From: Posidonia oceanica
Taxonomy: Eukaryota > Streptophyta > Magnoliopsida > Alismatales > Posidoniaceae
Direction: 5' to 3'
DNA length: 64,000 nt
Assembly (NCBI GenBank): GCA_037176725.1
Contig: JAZBRS010000011.1
Location: forward strand, 9,176,001 to 9,240,000
The notes beneath the pieces were generated by a model that searched no databases, had not been told where the DNA came from, and was given only the letters and a program-made list of their open reading frames with translations. Position numbers and translations under genes: made by a program. Shown here one piece after another: positions 10,856 through 21,798 of the stretch (its first letter is position 1; each line of letters starts with the position of its first letter).

Positions 10856-13807
10856 ACAGGGACCAGGCCACAATCTGTCCCACTAACCACCACAAGTGGG
10901 AGTCCACTCCTTCAGCAGCTGATAAAACCTCAGCTCTTCTCCTCCTCATCTGCCTTTTTGTCGTCCGAGAGAGAGCAAGCAATCCAGAGAGCATCCAGCA
11001 CCCAATTCCTCTCTGTTTTCCTCCTCTGAAACAGCAACCTTCTTCCTCCTTCATCCCACTGAACCAGAGTCTCCAACAGCCCTCAAACCACTCACAATTC
11101 ACCCCCCAATCCCGGCCAAACCTCCACCATCACAGCCTCCCATTCCACAACCAAATCCACCCCGAAATCACCCTGCAACCACCTGAAACCAAGCCAGCAA
11201 CCCAACACCTTCCTCCCCAGAATTCCTGACACCACTGCCCACAAAATCCCTCCAAACTCCTCCCAGTTATTCACTGAAACCTCACCTTTTCAACCCCCCA
11301 GAGCCTCATCTTTCATCACCACCACAGACAAAACTCTCCACAACAAACACCCACGACCCATTCTGCCAGAAAACCATCCCACCTGCAAACTTCCTCTCCA
11401 GCCTTTTCCCGACCCCCCTCCGCATCCAAACATCATCACCAGACCTCCAGCAAGTCACCGCCACCTTCCAACTGATCCGGAGAGCAGTACATCGCCACCT
11501 CCACCTCAGGCGACTTTGGCTGAACCCAAAGAAGCCATTTATCGCGCCGGTCTGCAGAAGCTACTTCCGATCATCCAGCAAGCTCCGGAGCAACGCACCG
11601 AGCAGAACCAGACGCCTAGAAGCCATCGAAGACACCCGCAGCGCCTGGACGAAGCTTGCCGTCTTCTGCGAAATCAGCCCAGGTCAGGGGGACCCCTCAG
11701 CCGTGGAAACAGGTAATTTCTTTCATCCCTAGCTTAGTTGTTCTCCCCTCTAGCTTTTCCACCCATTAGTTTAGCCTTCTACCCTTTCCCTTGCCGAGTC
11801 AACGCCGCCGTCTCCTTTCTTCTCCGGTGAGCTGCGGCTCTGTTGTGCGGCTCTGGTCAGCAGAAGCTCGCTCCGATCGTCGCCCGAGGTCCGGGGAGCT
11901 CCCAGGAGCACGACTGTGCTTCCAGAATGCTCCCTCGATGCTCTGGCCCTCCGATCTGCCTCGAAGCCTTCTGCACTGTTCCGTCATCTTCTCCGGCCGT
12001 CCTCAGGCCATGCCATGGCTCCGCGACGTTGCTCCGAGGTCCGTCAGGCTCCGGTGAAGCTCGCCGACCGGTCAGCGCGTCCCCAGCACCCCTCCTCCGC
12101 CGTTCATGGTCACTGGTAGCTCTGTGCTGCAGTGACCATGGCCGCGGCCTTTGCACTGTTCCCTTATTTTCTTTAATCAAGCTATTTTACCAAAAAATTG
12201 CACATCTACCTTGCTATTTCATTTTATTACATTCTGGTCCTGCCTTCGTTTATGATTCATTTAATTCTGAATTTAAATCTTATTAAATTGCATGAAAAAC
12301 TTAAAAAACTGTCTAATTGCATGTTAGTCCTTCTACTGTGTTTTCTTTTTAAATTTATTTTAGTTCAGGTCCTGCAGCTTTTTATTATTGCATGTTAGTC
12401 CTTTGGTTAATAATCTGATTTAATGCTTTAATTTTACCTTAGTAAATTGCATTTGTGAACCCTGTCTTTTCTTCTATTCACATTTTAGTCCTCTATTCTG
12501 TTAATTAATGCGTTTATTTCTCAACTTTTCTTATTGCATTGCATTATTTCCCCCATGCATTTTAATTTTTGCATATAGGTCCTTCCCATTAATGCACAGC
12601 ATCTGTTAAATCACATTTTTGCTTATAAAATTGCATTTTAGATCCTGTATATTTCAAAATTACACATAGGTCCTCTACATGTTTATAAAACTCATTTAAA
12701 TGCATATTTTTGCTTATAAAATTGCATTTTAGACATTGCATATTTAAAAATTGCATATAGGTCCTTTGTTTGCGATCACAGACCATTTAAGACCACTTTT
12801 TTGCTTACAAAATTGCATTTCAACCCCTGCATGTTTCAAAATTGCATGTTAATCCTCCACATGATTTCAAAACTTATCCTAATGCATGTTTACCTTATAA
12901 AATTGCATTTTGAACCCTGCATTTTGCAAAATTGCACTCAGACCCTCCAGTTTTCAAAAACCATGCATAAAAGCCCCTAACTTTCAAAATCTTTGCATTT
13001 GGACCCCCACTTTTTCAAAACTTGCACATAAGTTCCCAAGTTTTCTGAAAAGTCATTCTTAGGTCATTTTCTTGCATTCCTGCATGCATTGCACTCATGC
13101 ATCTTTGCATTTGGCATTCTTGCACACACTTGAGCACACTTAGCTCCCATTTACATGGGAGGACCTGTTTTGCACACCCCTAGGATCTCCTGTACACCTA
13201 GATCCATTCTTCTCCCCTATTCTGACCCCTCTGCCTTGAAGCTGGGATATCTTTTGATCTAGCCGTTGGATCTTCTCAACCAAGCTACCTGGACGACCTC
13301 GGCGGAGCGCTCTCCAACATGGACCAAGCAATTCTCAGATCAGGCTTCAGATTCCCAAAGTAAGTCCTCCTGAACCCCTGCACAGCATTCATTTGCACCC
13401 CATTTGCATTGCAAGCATTGTTTTTGCTTTCTGGTTTCTCAAGCATGTAGATTAGGACCTCCTCCTCCTATCTATCAACTTTGTCTCCTCTTTTCACGTA
13501 CTCCTAGTGCCTTGTGTTGCGTTTCCTCTGGATTCACTACAAATTGCGACTTTCTTCCCCCTTTTCCACGATCTGATCGCATCGCGAGCTTTTGGCAGCG
13601 TGCGAGACACATCGTGGGACACTTTGGTGGGAAACAGTCACAAAACAGTGGTAATCTCTCTACTTGCTTCTCTTCCCCTTTGTAGGTCTTCACACCTACT
13701 CTGTGTAGTCCTTAAACAGTGTCTGTTCTCACACACGCACCATTTGCCTCCCCTTGCTTCTCTTGCTCTTCCTCCATGCATCTGCATCTGCATGGCTTTA
13801 TCGATGT

Positions 13808-14200
13808 TTTATTTCACCTGCTTTGGCACCGTTTTGCATGCCCGTTTTGCTTTTGGCACCGTTTTGCGTGCTCGCTTCGCTTTTGGCACCGTTTTGCGTG
13901 CCTGCTCTATCTTTGGTACCACTTTGCGTGTCCGCTTTCCTTTTGGCACCGTTTTGCGTGCCCGTTCTGTCTTTGGCATCGTTTTACATGCCCGCTTTGC
14001 TTTTGGCACCGTTTTGCGTGCCTACTTTTGTTTCCTACACCGTTTTGCGTGCCCACTTTTGTTTTCTGCACCGTTTCGCGTGTCGCTTCCGTTTTCTGTA
14101 TCGTTTTGCATGCTGGCTTTTTTTACACCGTTTCGCGTGCTGCTTCTGTTTCTCGCATTGTTTTGCGTGTTTTATTCTGTTTTCTCCTGCATGTCGCCTG
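13808..14200 (+). repeat. 30-base tandem repeat in F
   Basis: About 11 imperfect units of roughly 30 bases are built on TTTTGGCACCGTTTTGCGTG. LTR C has the reverse complement of the same array at about 34780-35010 with fewer clear units, so the repeat belongs to this Ogre LTR family. Frames stay open through it because the unit length is divisible by three. Confidence 0.88.
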
Positions 14201-16107
14201 CACTGCTTGGTTTTACCGCCGTTTTGCTTTTTCGCTTGCATTTGCATATAGGACAGTGATGCTTACTGCCTGGAGTTCTCACAAGCCAGGTTTCGCCCGA
14301 TTCGGAACACAGACAGCGTTGCTGAGCACTTAGACTGCACGTTTACTTCCCTGCATCGCATCCCATCACTTAGAGCACACCTTTGAGCATTCATTCAGGC
14401 ATTCATTGGCATTTAGGCATTCAAACCTGCATTTCCCTGCGTATGCGAGCGTAAGCCTAGAAAGACCGATTCTCGAGCGTGTCAGGGGTGCCTAACACCT
14501 TCCCCGCACGTAACAAGAGTCCTTGCCCAGTCTTTTGGCCCGTAATGACCATATTGCCCTTATCCTAGGCATGACTCATCTCATTTGCATTTGTTTTCCT
14601 TTGCATTGCTTTGCATTGCACCCTTTGCTTGGTTTTGCGTGTTAATTCGCGTATTTCCCTCGGTTTTCCTTGTCTCCCGATAATAGACACGGTGGCGACT
14701 CTGAATTGTCTTATCTTCTTCTTTTCTTATCTTTTCTCCTCCGTTTTAAGTATTTTCGAGTTGAGCCCTCCTCCTCGGACATAGCCGCTTATAGTGAGCC
14801 TGATTCCGATCGGTGCACGCAAGCTTCTGGCAGTATGCATGGACGATCTGAACACCGGGATTACTACACATAACAAAACCTATTTGTTTGCTAAGTCTTT
14901 TCAATAGGTCAAGGAAGAATGATCATGAACCTTGAAAGATAGAAGAAGAAGAAATGAACCAAGAAAAAGCTTATATGCAAACAAGTCAAATCTATTGAAG
15001 ATTGAAAATTGAAGATTGAATATTGAATATTGAAAATTGAAGATTAAATATCGAAGATCAAGTTTCCATTATTCAGGCAAATGTAATATCTTGTATTCTA
15101 GGAACTTGTAATGATCTCCCAAAGATAGAGAAAATAGGAACACAAATCACAGGAGAGAACGATAAGAAAAATAGATCAAAAATAAGCGTAAGGGTAAAAT
15201 CGGCATACCGATTTTCATCGGTATACCGAATGGGTTTTTGGGCCCAATAGCAAATGGGCTGGAAGAAAAGGAAATTCAGAAAACTAGTTGAAAACGGCAC
15301 ACCGATAAATTTCAGCATACCGTTTCTGGAGTATGCATTCGGCATACCGTTCCAGAACGGCATTTCGTTTTGCTCGTGTATTGCACATTGAGCTTGGCAA
15401 AACGGCACTCTGAAATATTTCGGCGTACCAATTTTACTAACCGTTTCTAAACATTGGGGAGATTTTCTAGTCGTTAGGCACACCCCATACCTTGATGTTT
15501 TCCTATAAATAGGACCCCAAACATCCCAACAAAGAAGAGAAACATAGTCCCATATTGTAAAATCTTCATGAGAGTTTTCAAAGAGCCAACTATAAATACA
15601 TTCCATTCCTATCTAGTGAGATCCATTCCCAAGCAAGTGAGCTTCACCTCAAACCTTCCACATTGCAAAAGAATATTGGGAGCTTAGAAAAAAAGGAGTT
15701 GTAATTCATTATAGCAAAGTCTTCTCCAGTTGTGAGAAGGAAACCGTGGTTTTTGCGGGGCTTGGCAAGGATTCGCTGAGCAAGTGTAACGACAGGATCT
15801 TCACCCAGAACAAGATCGGATTAAGGTAACTCTCGAGGGATTCTCGAGGAGTGGACTAAGCCAGGGAGACTGAACCACTATAAATCCTTTTGTGCATCTC
15901 ATTGCCTCTTAGCTCCTTCTATGCATATTATAGTTTAATATTCAAATTGCCTAACTTATATCATTTATTTGAATATTACTTATTGTTTGTTTAATAATTG
16001 TTTAAATTCTGCATAAATTTTAAATACTCTATTCACCCCCCTCTAGAGTAGCCACTCGATCCTAACAGTTATGAGTATTGATGTATCTTGGTAGGTCCAT
16101 GGGAGTT

Positions 16108-16117
16108 CTATTTATAG
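16108..16117 (-). promoter_or_regulatory. TATA box of LTR-D
   Basis: Read on the minus strand the sequence is CTATAAATAG, the same core as the box of the E LTR. Degenerate CGGT/ACCG half-sites lie at 16180-16540, which is upstream of the box on the minus strand, giving the same U3 order as in E. Confidence 0.6.
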
Positions 16118-16906
16118 ATATAACATGACTCAAAGCTGTGTCTAACGGTTAGCTCAACGTTCACAAATGGCTAGTATAAACGGTATTCTGAAATCAATCA
16201 GTCGACCGAAAATCTCCAATGATCGACTAAATTGGTATTCTGTTATGAAATGGTGTTCCGATAATAATTTGAGCTGTAGATTACACTACCGGTGTTCCAG
16301 TGGGTTTCAGAGCTTTAGACCCTATTCCTAGATTTCGGTTTTTCGATATAAATCGGTTTTCCGATTTGACTCAATGGTCATATTTAAATGATTTTTCTAC
16401 TGTAGCCTTTATCCCGGAAAATGGTATACCGGTGGGAATCGGTTTTCTATTTTGACTCAACGGTCATATTTAAATGATTTTTCTACTATAGCCCTTATCC
16501 CGGAAAATGGTATACCAGTGAGAATCGATTTTCCGTTTCTGACCTAACTTCTAAACCTTGAAGTTTTCTAAGTGTATTCCTCAGGTTTAGGTATGGGTAT
16601 TTTCCTAATTATTTTTGGGATGTTCTGGGGGATCTTTTACATCCTTTCTTAGAGTACAATAATAAAAAATGCATATAAATTATTACAACATGAATACTAT
16701 TGTCTTGATCTTTCTTCTTGTCTTTATGTAGTCTCTGATGTAGAATTCTCTTCTGCGTTCCATGCTTTACTTGATATTCTTCAAAGATTGACTTTCCTCA
16801 GATAATCCACCTATCTTAAAATCAACTGAAGAGTATATTCTCAAGTAATATCATTAGTTCCATTTGTTATCATCAAAATTAAATATATCATAAATATTTT
16901 TCAACA

Positions 16907-17528
16907 ATCTCTCTCTTTTTTATGATGACAAAACTATACATAAACATATACATAACTTTCTCCCTTTGTCAGTGGACATAGAACAAATAATTTTTAATTT
17001 TGTACAAATGCTCGCCCTTACTATAAGCCCAGATAAGCAAAGATTATATTGATATTTTCAATGTAACTTTCATGCTCCCCCTTACTATAGGCTTTACCTA
17101 AAACTATGTGATGTTTAATTTTTATCAATATAACTTTCATGCTCCTCCTTACAATAGGCTTTACATAAAATTAAGTGATGTTTAATTTTTCTCTCCTTTT
17201 TGTCATAATACAAAAAAGAATTCCAATAATAACCATAATATATTTATGATTAAGACTTTTCAATAATGTTCTAGAATTATTCCATGAATCAAAAGAGATA
17301 TATCAAAACATTCATATAACTTACATTTCTTTCTTTTCAAGATACTCACTATAATTCTTTTATAAGTAATAATTATAGAAAAAACATTCATATAACTCAA
17401 ACATATATAACTCAAACATATCCAAATTACATAGGTAATATGAAATGATAATGTCACAAAATTGTGATTCCTTACATTTTCCAGAAGAAATACATAATAG
17501 TAAAATAGAGAAACAAAATACTCCAATT
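16907..17528 (-). mobile_element. Remnant internal region of element D
   Basis: This AT-rich stretch begins with the complement of a polypurine tract (TCTCTCTCTTTTTT) directly inside the LTR-D end. It then carries CATGCTCCCCCTTACTATAGGC-like blocks near 17070 and 17140, the reverse complement of the AGGGGGAGCATG modules of element E. No coding region is seen. It ends near 17528 at the junction with Ogre element A, where the rest of D is missing. Confidence 0.65.
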
Positions 17529-18886
17529 ACTGGATGGAGGGTGGAGGCGGATGTCCCTGAAGATATCTCATTATCTCTGTATGTTGATCGTCCATTTTCT
17601 TTTCCATTCTCATCTGCCAGCCATCCACACTACTTTGCCAAACAATGTTTGCCTCCTGCCGAAGTTTTATCTCTTCTATTAGAGATGTACGTGGAGGTCA
17701 CGCTGTCGGGGAGGGTCTATAGACCTGTAGCCCCAACAGCCAAGCCCAGCCGCCCAGAACCCACTCCACCAGCAAGCCAACCTCCACCAGCGGGCCAGCT
17801 TCCACCAGCAAGCCAACCCCCAACAGCAGGCCAACCCTCTGGTCCCACCATTGCAGAACCCGTTATCAGAGCCACTCCTCCCACCTCCAAAAAAGACCAG
17901 CTTTCAGCTGATATCACGGCCCAGCTGAAAGAAGTAAAGGCTGACATTTCTATTTGAGACCTAATTCATACATCCCACGAACACTGCAAGACTTTCCTCT
18001 ACGTGTTCTAGGCTGCACATGTGTCTCAAACCATTGAGCCTGCAACCTTGGAGAACATGGTGGGAATGATCGTAGAGCCGTAGGTCATCTCTTTTTCGAG
18101 TGATGAGCTGCCTCCAGCAGGGACTAACCACAATCAACCCCTATTTATCACGGTGCAGTTCAAAAGTTTTCACATTCCCCTTTCGCTGGTTGACAATGGG
18201 TCAAGCCTTAACATCTGTCCCCTGCGTAAAGCATTAAAGCTCGGATTCAAAGCCGAGGACATCACGCCAGCTGTGAAGGGAATGATGTCTTTTGACAACA
18301 TGCACCATGATTCTTTGGGGATCCTGGTTATTCCCCTTTCTATTGGCCCGGTCGTATTCGATGTAGATTTCTACATCGTCGACTTTGAACCCTCTTTTAA
18401 TCTCTTGCTTCGGCACCTTTGGCTGCACAAGCATCAAGTGATCCCCTCGACCCTCCATCGCATGATCAAGTTCCATTGGGGTGACGACGTTGTCGTTGTC
18501 ATGGCGGAAAACTTTGATAAGGAGCCAGTCGAGGCAGTCTCTTCTGTCTCCCAGCAGACTGTCTAATTTGATCCTAAGCCGTCAGATGTCATGTACCGTG
18601 TTAACCGATTTGAGCCGGTTAACTATATCCCTAATCTTGAACATGTCAGCTCTTTGGCCGTTCATTGCAGTCCTTCCCGGATGGTCGAGAATATCTACCA
18701 CAGGTGGGGCTACGCGAAGGGAACGCCACTTTGGCGTCACGGCCAAGGGATCGTCGAGCCGATTACAGCTGAGGAAAGAAGAGACTTTGAAGGCTTGGGA
18801 TATGAATGGAAGCCTCATGACGGTGAGCGCCTACATTCGAGGAACCGGAAGCTCGTGATCCCTCGGGACCTCACTAACTTTGTCAG
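17529..18886 (+). pseudogene. Element A gag C-terminus and protease
   Basis: The left part (to about 17957) is a gag tail that ends in a Pro/Ala/Gln-rich linker with repeats of PPASQPP and PPAGQ type. After stops near 17955, 18010 and 18081 the frame continues as an Ogre-type protease: LVDNGSSLNICPL at about 18185, DFEPSFNLLL and HRMIKFHWGDDV downstream. Ogre proteases carry D-N/G-G-S in place of the usual D-S/T-G-A, and this copy agrees. A stop follows at 18564, then the frame goes on to a G-patch-like FEGLGYEW segment near 18790. The reading is cut at 18886 by element B and resumes at 41953 with NAGVLDP. Element B carries the same protein on the other strand at 31768-32606. Confidence 0.8.
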
Positions 18887-21785
18887 TGTAGTAATCCTGA
18901 AATTCGGATCGTCCATGCACGATACCAAAGCTCGCGTGCACCGATCGGAATTAGATTCACTATATGCGGGTGAATACGAGGAGGAAACTCAACTCAAAAC
19001 ACCAAAAGCAGAGACGAATGCCAAGAAAAATAAAGAAAAAGACATAGAGTCGCCACCTAATTTATTAAAAGGGGAAATTAGGAAAATCGAGGAAAGAACA
19101 TGCAAGGAAAGCCTATGCAGTTTAGAAAGCATGCGAAATTAATGCAAATGCGAGACATAAAGTAAATGCAATCTAGAGAAAGGGCAAGGACTCCTGTTAT
19201 GTGCGGGGAAGGTGTTAGGCACCCCCAACACATCCGAGGAATCGGTCTTAATTACTAATCCGCAAAGTGTGGCAAAATGTTGGAGCGAGGCACCGGTTTA
19301 TATTCGCCCTAAGGCGGTATGCAAGATGCAATTAAAAAACCATGCAAAGCTTAGCAAACTTGTTTAAGAGCAATAAAGCAAAGTTAAAGCATTGCAAACA
19401 GGCGATAAGCGAGCGAGAAGCAAAATAAAAGCTATACGGGCTGAATAAACAAATCAAGGCGGCAGAAGGAGGCTATGTCCACTGCCTGAGACGCTGCTGG
19501 AGTCGCCTGCCAGAGGGGCGGCAGTGCCTGCCGCCGGCAGAGTTGGCGGCAAAGAGCACTTCTCCTACTGCTTCGGACAGTTGCAATCATCGTGAAGGAA
19601 AGCTTATGCAAAACTTGAAATCGGCGATAAAACTGTAAATATGCATGCTATGAGGCAAAACTAGCATAAAAGCAAGGCAGGGCAAAATGGGGCGACAGCA
19701 AGCGAGCGGCGCAGCCCTGATGCCTGAATTGTGGCCAGGTCGCTGCTGAGAGCAGCAGCTGAGCTGGGTTGCCACTGTGAGTGGCCCCAGACTCAGTCGC
19801 TGGGCTCCCAGGCGACACAGCCATGCACAATATTGGCAAGTAGAGGCCTTTGTTGTAGAAAGCGAAACATGTGGACTATGCAAAAGCAAAAACTAAGCAT
19901 GCAGAAATACAAATGGCATATCCATGAGCAAAAACAAGCGGTTGCTTTGCAAAATGGCTAAATGGGTCACGAGCTACGGTGGCCCAAAGTTCGGTCGGCG
20001 GGCTGCTGAAAATACAGTTGAGTTGTCGATGTGAACGGCAGCTCAACTGGCAGTCCTTAGCCAAACTTCAAAGCCAGATCTCGAATCCAAATCATGTGAG
20101 ATTTGAAATCCAATGATGCAAACATGCAGAGCAATAAGCCACGATTACAATGAAACAGAAATCATGCAAATCAGAGCTCTGGGCAGCGAGATACACTGGC
20201 GCAAAGTTCGGCCGATGATCTACTTGAGTTGCAGGTTAGTCACCGCTTGGAGCGGCGTCACCCCAGCAACTTGGCAGACCAAATCTCACTCCACACGTGA
20301 TGCCAAATATGCAACAAAACATGCAAAGCTAAAGACCAAACATTCATAAACGCATAGGAACAAATAGCATGCAAGCAGGTGGCCAGAATTGCAAAGAGTG
20401 TCGGCCCAAAGTTCGGCCGATGGCAGCTGCGGTTGCAGGTCAGTCGTCGCCTAGAGTGGCGCCTGACCGGCAGTTCGGTGGACGGACTTCAACGGCAAAC
20501 TGCGAGCTCCACACGACGCGAAAAGGGCCGGGGAGGATCGGAAAACGTCGACGATGTTCCCACGAGTCCAACCACACCTTTGGTGTGGGAAATGGTGACT
20601 TGGAACGCTCCGCCCACCTCTGCCTCTTTGCACCGCCGGAGTCCGTTGGAGGCCGGATGCACGAGCAGCCAACGACCCAACGAAGTGGCTGGGAAGCATC
20701 AAGTGGTCGAGGGAAATGCGTGGGAGCGTTTGCGGGCTAAGAAAAGGGATTGCGTCCCTTTCCCACCTCCACCGATAGCTCACCGGCGTTGCCGCACCAC
20801 CTTGGTCGTTAGCACGATTGAGGGTGCAAGAAGGGGAACGGCCTACATGACCGTGAAGGGAGGAGATCCAGGAAGGTTCCCGGATCCTCAAGCATGCAAA
20901 GGGGTTGAGGATTCGACCTCAGGAGCTCACTAGAGTTGGCGGACAGGAGGTGGAAGGAGCTTGCCGACGATGGGTTCGAAGGGCAATTGCGAGCGCAAGA
21001 AGGCGTGAGATCACTCAGGGAAGGTCAGGATCGCACAAGGAAGGTCGGGGGATTGCAAGGGAACTCTCAGATTGCAAATGCAGTGCTCACATAAGTGGGT
21101 GCGGTGAGTTGAAGTGGCGGTGGTGGAAGGGTTTTGTTCAACACCGCGAAAGAGAAGGAAGTACGGCGTGGTAGGCGAGGCGCAGAGGCGGTCGTGAGAG
21201 GCTGTGTGAGCAGGTTCCTCGCCAGAAAAGCAAGAGGAGTAAGTGGGGAAGGGACGGCGAGTAAGTGCGGGCCGACAAAGTCGTCGTTGGCAGGGAGTTA
21301 GGCGGAAGTGGCAGTGAGGGGAGGTGAGAGGTAAGGTCGCCGGCGGAGAGGGTGACCGGTGGCAGAGGAGTTAGTGGCGCTTAGCTGCTAGCGGGTGGTG
21401 GTAGCAGCGAGTAAGTGCGGAGGGTTCGGGCGGTGAGTGGAGGCGGTGACCGATGATGGCCGAGGCGGTGAGCTTGGGCGGTGATTCTGAGTTGTAGTCC
21501 AATCACCTGTCGCAGTGGCGCCTGACTCAGTTGCCGCTTGTAGGCACGACCAGGTCCAGTCGCCTGCTGCATGGGCACCTAAACGTGCCACTCAGAAGCT
21601 GGGCTGCAAATGGGCTTAGGCTTGGGTGCAAATGCTTAGGTTGAAATGGGAAAGAAAAAATAGGTGGTTTTGGGTTGGCTTTGGGTTTGGAATTCGGTGA
21701 TTCTGAAATGGGCTTTGTAGTGCCACAATGAACCAAAAACTTCGGCAATTTCCCAACAAAAGCCTGCCAAAATAGGGTGTCTACA
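18887..21785 (-). repeat. 3' LTR of element B
   Basis: On the minus strand it reads TGTAGACACCC...GGATTACTACA, 2899 bases. Near its 3' end it carries two segments shared with the other Ogre-type LTRs here: GGTGGCGACTC (complement of 19047-19057) and the block around GGTGCCTAACACC (complement of 19181-19253). The stretch 20360-21200 is GC-rich with several open frames on both strands; the matching part of the other LTR keeps different frames, so these are not treated as genes. Confidence 0.92.
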
Positions 21786-21798
21786 GATGCCCCTCCCT
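21786..21798 (-). other. Polypurine tract of element B
   Basis: The minus strand reads AGGGAGGGGCATC directly before the LTR start TGTAGACACCC. Element A has the identical 13 bases at 56154-56166 before its LTR stub, which supports both boundaries. Confidence 0.85.

Larger units (their letters stand above)
7948..14870 (+). mobile_element. Unit F: non-coding, LTR-like, apparently chimeric
   Basis: F is 6923 bases, starts TGTAACGACCC, ends ACTACACA and is flanked by TAACA (7943-7947 and 14871-14875). Removing it plus one TAACA restores the E LTR exactly. The left part, to about 10.9 kb, matches solo LTR J in reverse complement: both share the terminal TGTnACG start, the GTGAGTGAC block near 8150, the CCACCGGTCGACC type palindromes and the purine tract with GGGCACGTG. 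The right part, about 10.9 to 14.87 kb, matches the first 3.9 kb of Ogre-type LTR C in reverse complement, including its GGTGGCGACTCTG and GGTGCCTAACACC motifs. No coding gene was recognised, so it behaves as one long solo LTR with ends from two families. Confidence 0.75.
2323..16067 (+). mobile_element. Non-autonomous Sirevirus-like Copia element E
   Basis: E is a complete LTR element by structure: 5' LTR 2323-3537, primer site 3539-3551, gag 3591-5048, a long AT-rich non-coding region, a polypurine tract at 7894-7907 and a 3' LTR from 7909 to 16067. The target duplication is GTTAT at 2318-2322 and 16068-16072. Without the nested unit F it is about 6.8 kb. A gag with a coiled-coil C-terminal half, several polypurine-tract-like modules and palindromes in the LTR are known Sirevirus features, and all are seen here. 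Protease, integrase, reverse transcriptase and RNase H are entirely absent, so it would depend on another element for movement. The two LTRs differ at roughly 6 percent of sites by eye in a 240-base sample, so the insertion is not recent. Confidence 0.88.
7909..16067 (+). repeat. 3' LTR of element E, split by unit F
   Basis: The LTR opens TGTTGGTAAAATT at 7909, is cut after 7947 by unit F, resumes after the duplicated TAACA at 14876 and ends CGATCCTAACA at 16067. Its own length is about 1231 bases. The dyad CCGA-N6-TCGG at 15208-15221 and palindrome CGGTATACCG at 15219-15228 are kept. Two other dyads have each lost one base of a half-site (near 15301 and 15412). A block of about 27 bases absent from the 5' LTR adds another GCATACCG half-site near 15350. 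Confidence 0.9.
1846..16906 (-). mobile_element. Sirevirus-like LTR (LTR-D), minus orientation, split by element E
   Basis: Read on the plus strand this LTR opens at 1846 with TGTTAGGATCGAG and closes at 16906 with TTTTTCAACA. It is interrupted by element E, whose duplication GTTAT (2318-2322 and 16068-16072) marks the cut. Its own length without the insert is about 1.3 kb. Orientation is minus because a purine-rich tract (seen as its complement from 16907) adjoins the 16906 end, and because a TATA box and palindromes lie in U3 order on that strand. The segment 2030-2100 is the reverse complement of the LTR segment near 3290-3350 of element E, so D and E are relatives. Only one LTR of D is seen. 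Confidence 0.8.

Noticed and set aside
10265..11102. Several overlapping frames of 100-240 codons on both strands
   Set aside because: They lie in a purine tract and are rich in Arg/Glu/Gly on one strand and Ser/Leu/Pro on the other, a composition artefact inside LTR-like unit F.
13507..14333. Three long plus-strand frames with Phe/Cys/Ala/Leu repeats
   Set aside because: A 30-base tandem repeat keeps all three frames open; no start context or domain supports a gene.
20369..20933. GC-rich frames of 120-180 codons in the B 3' LTR
   Set aside because: The matching segment of the other LTR (40543-41100) shows shifts and different start and stop positions, so they are not under coding constraint.
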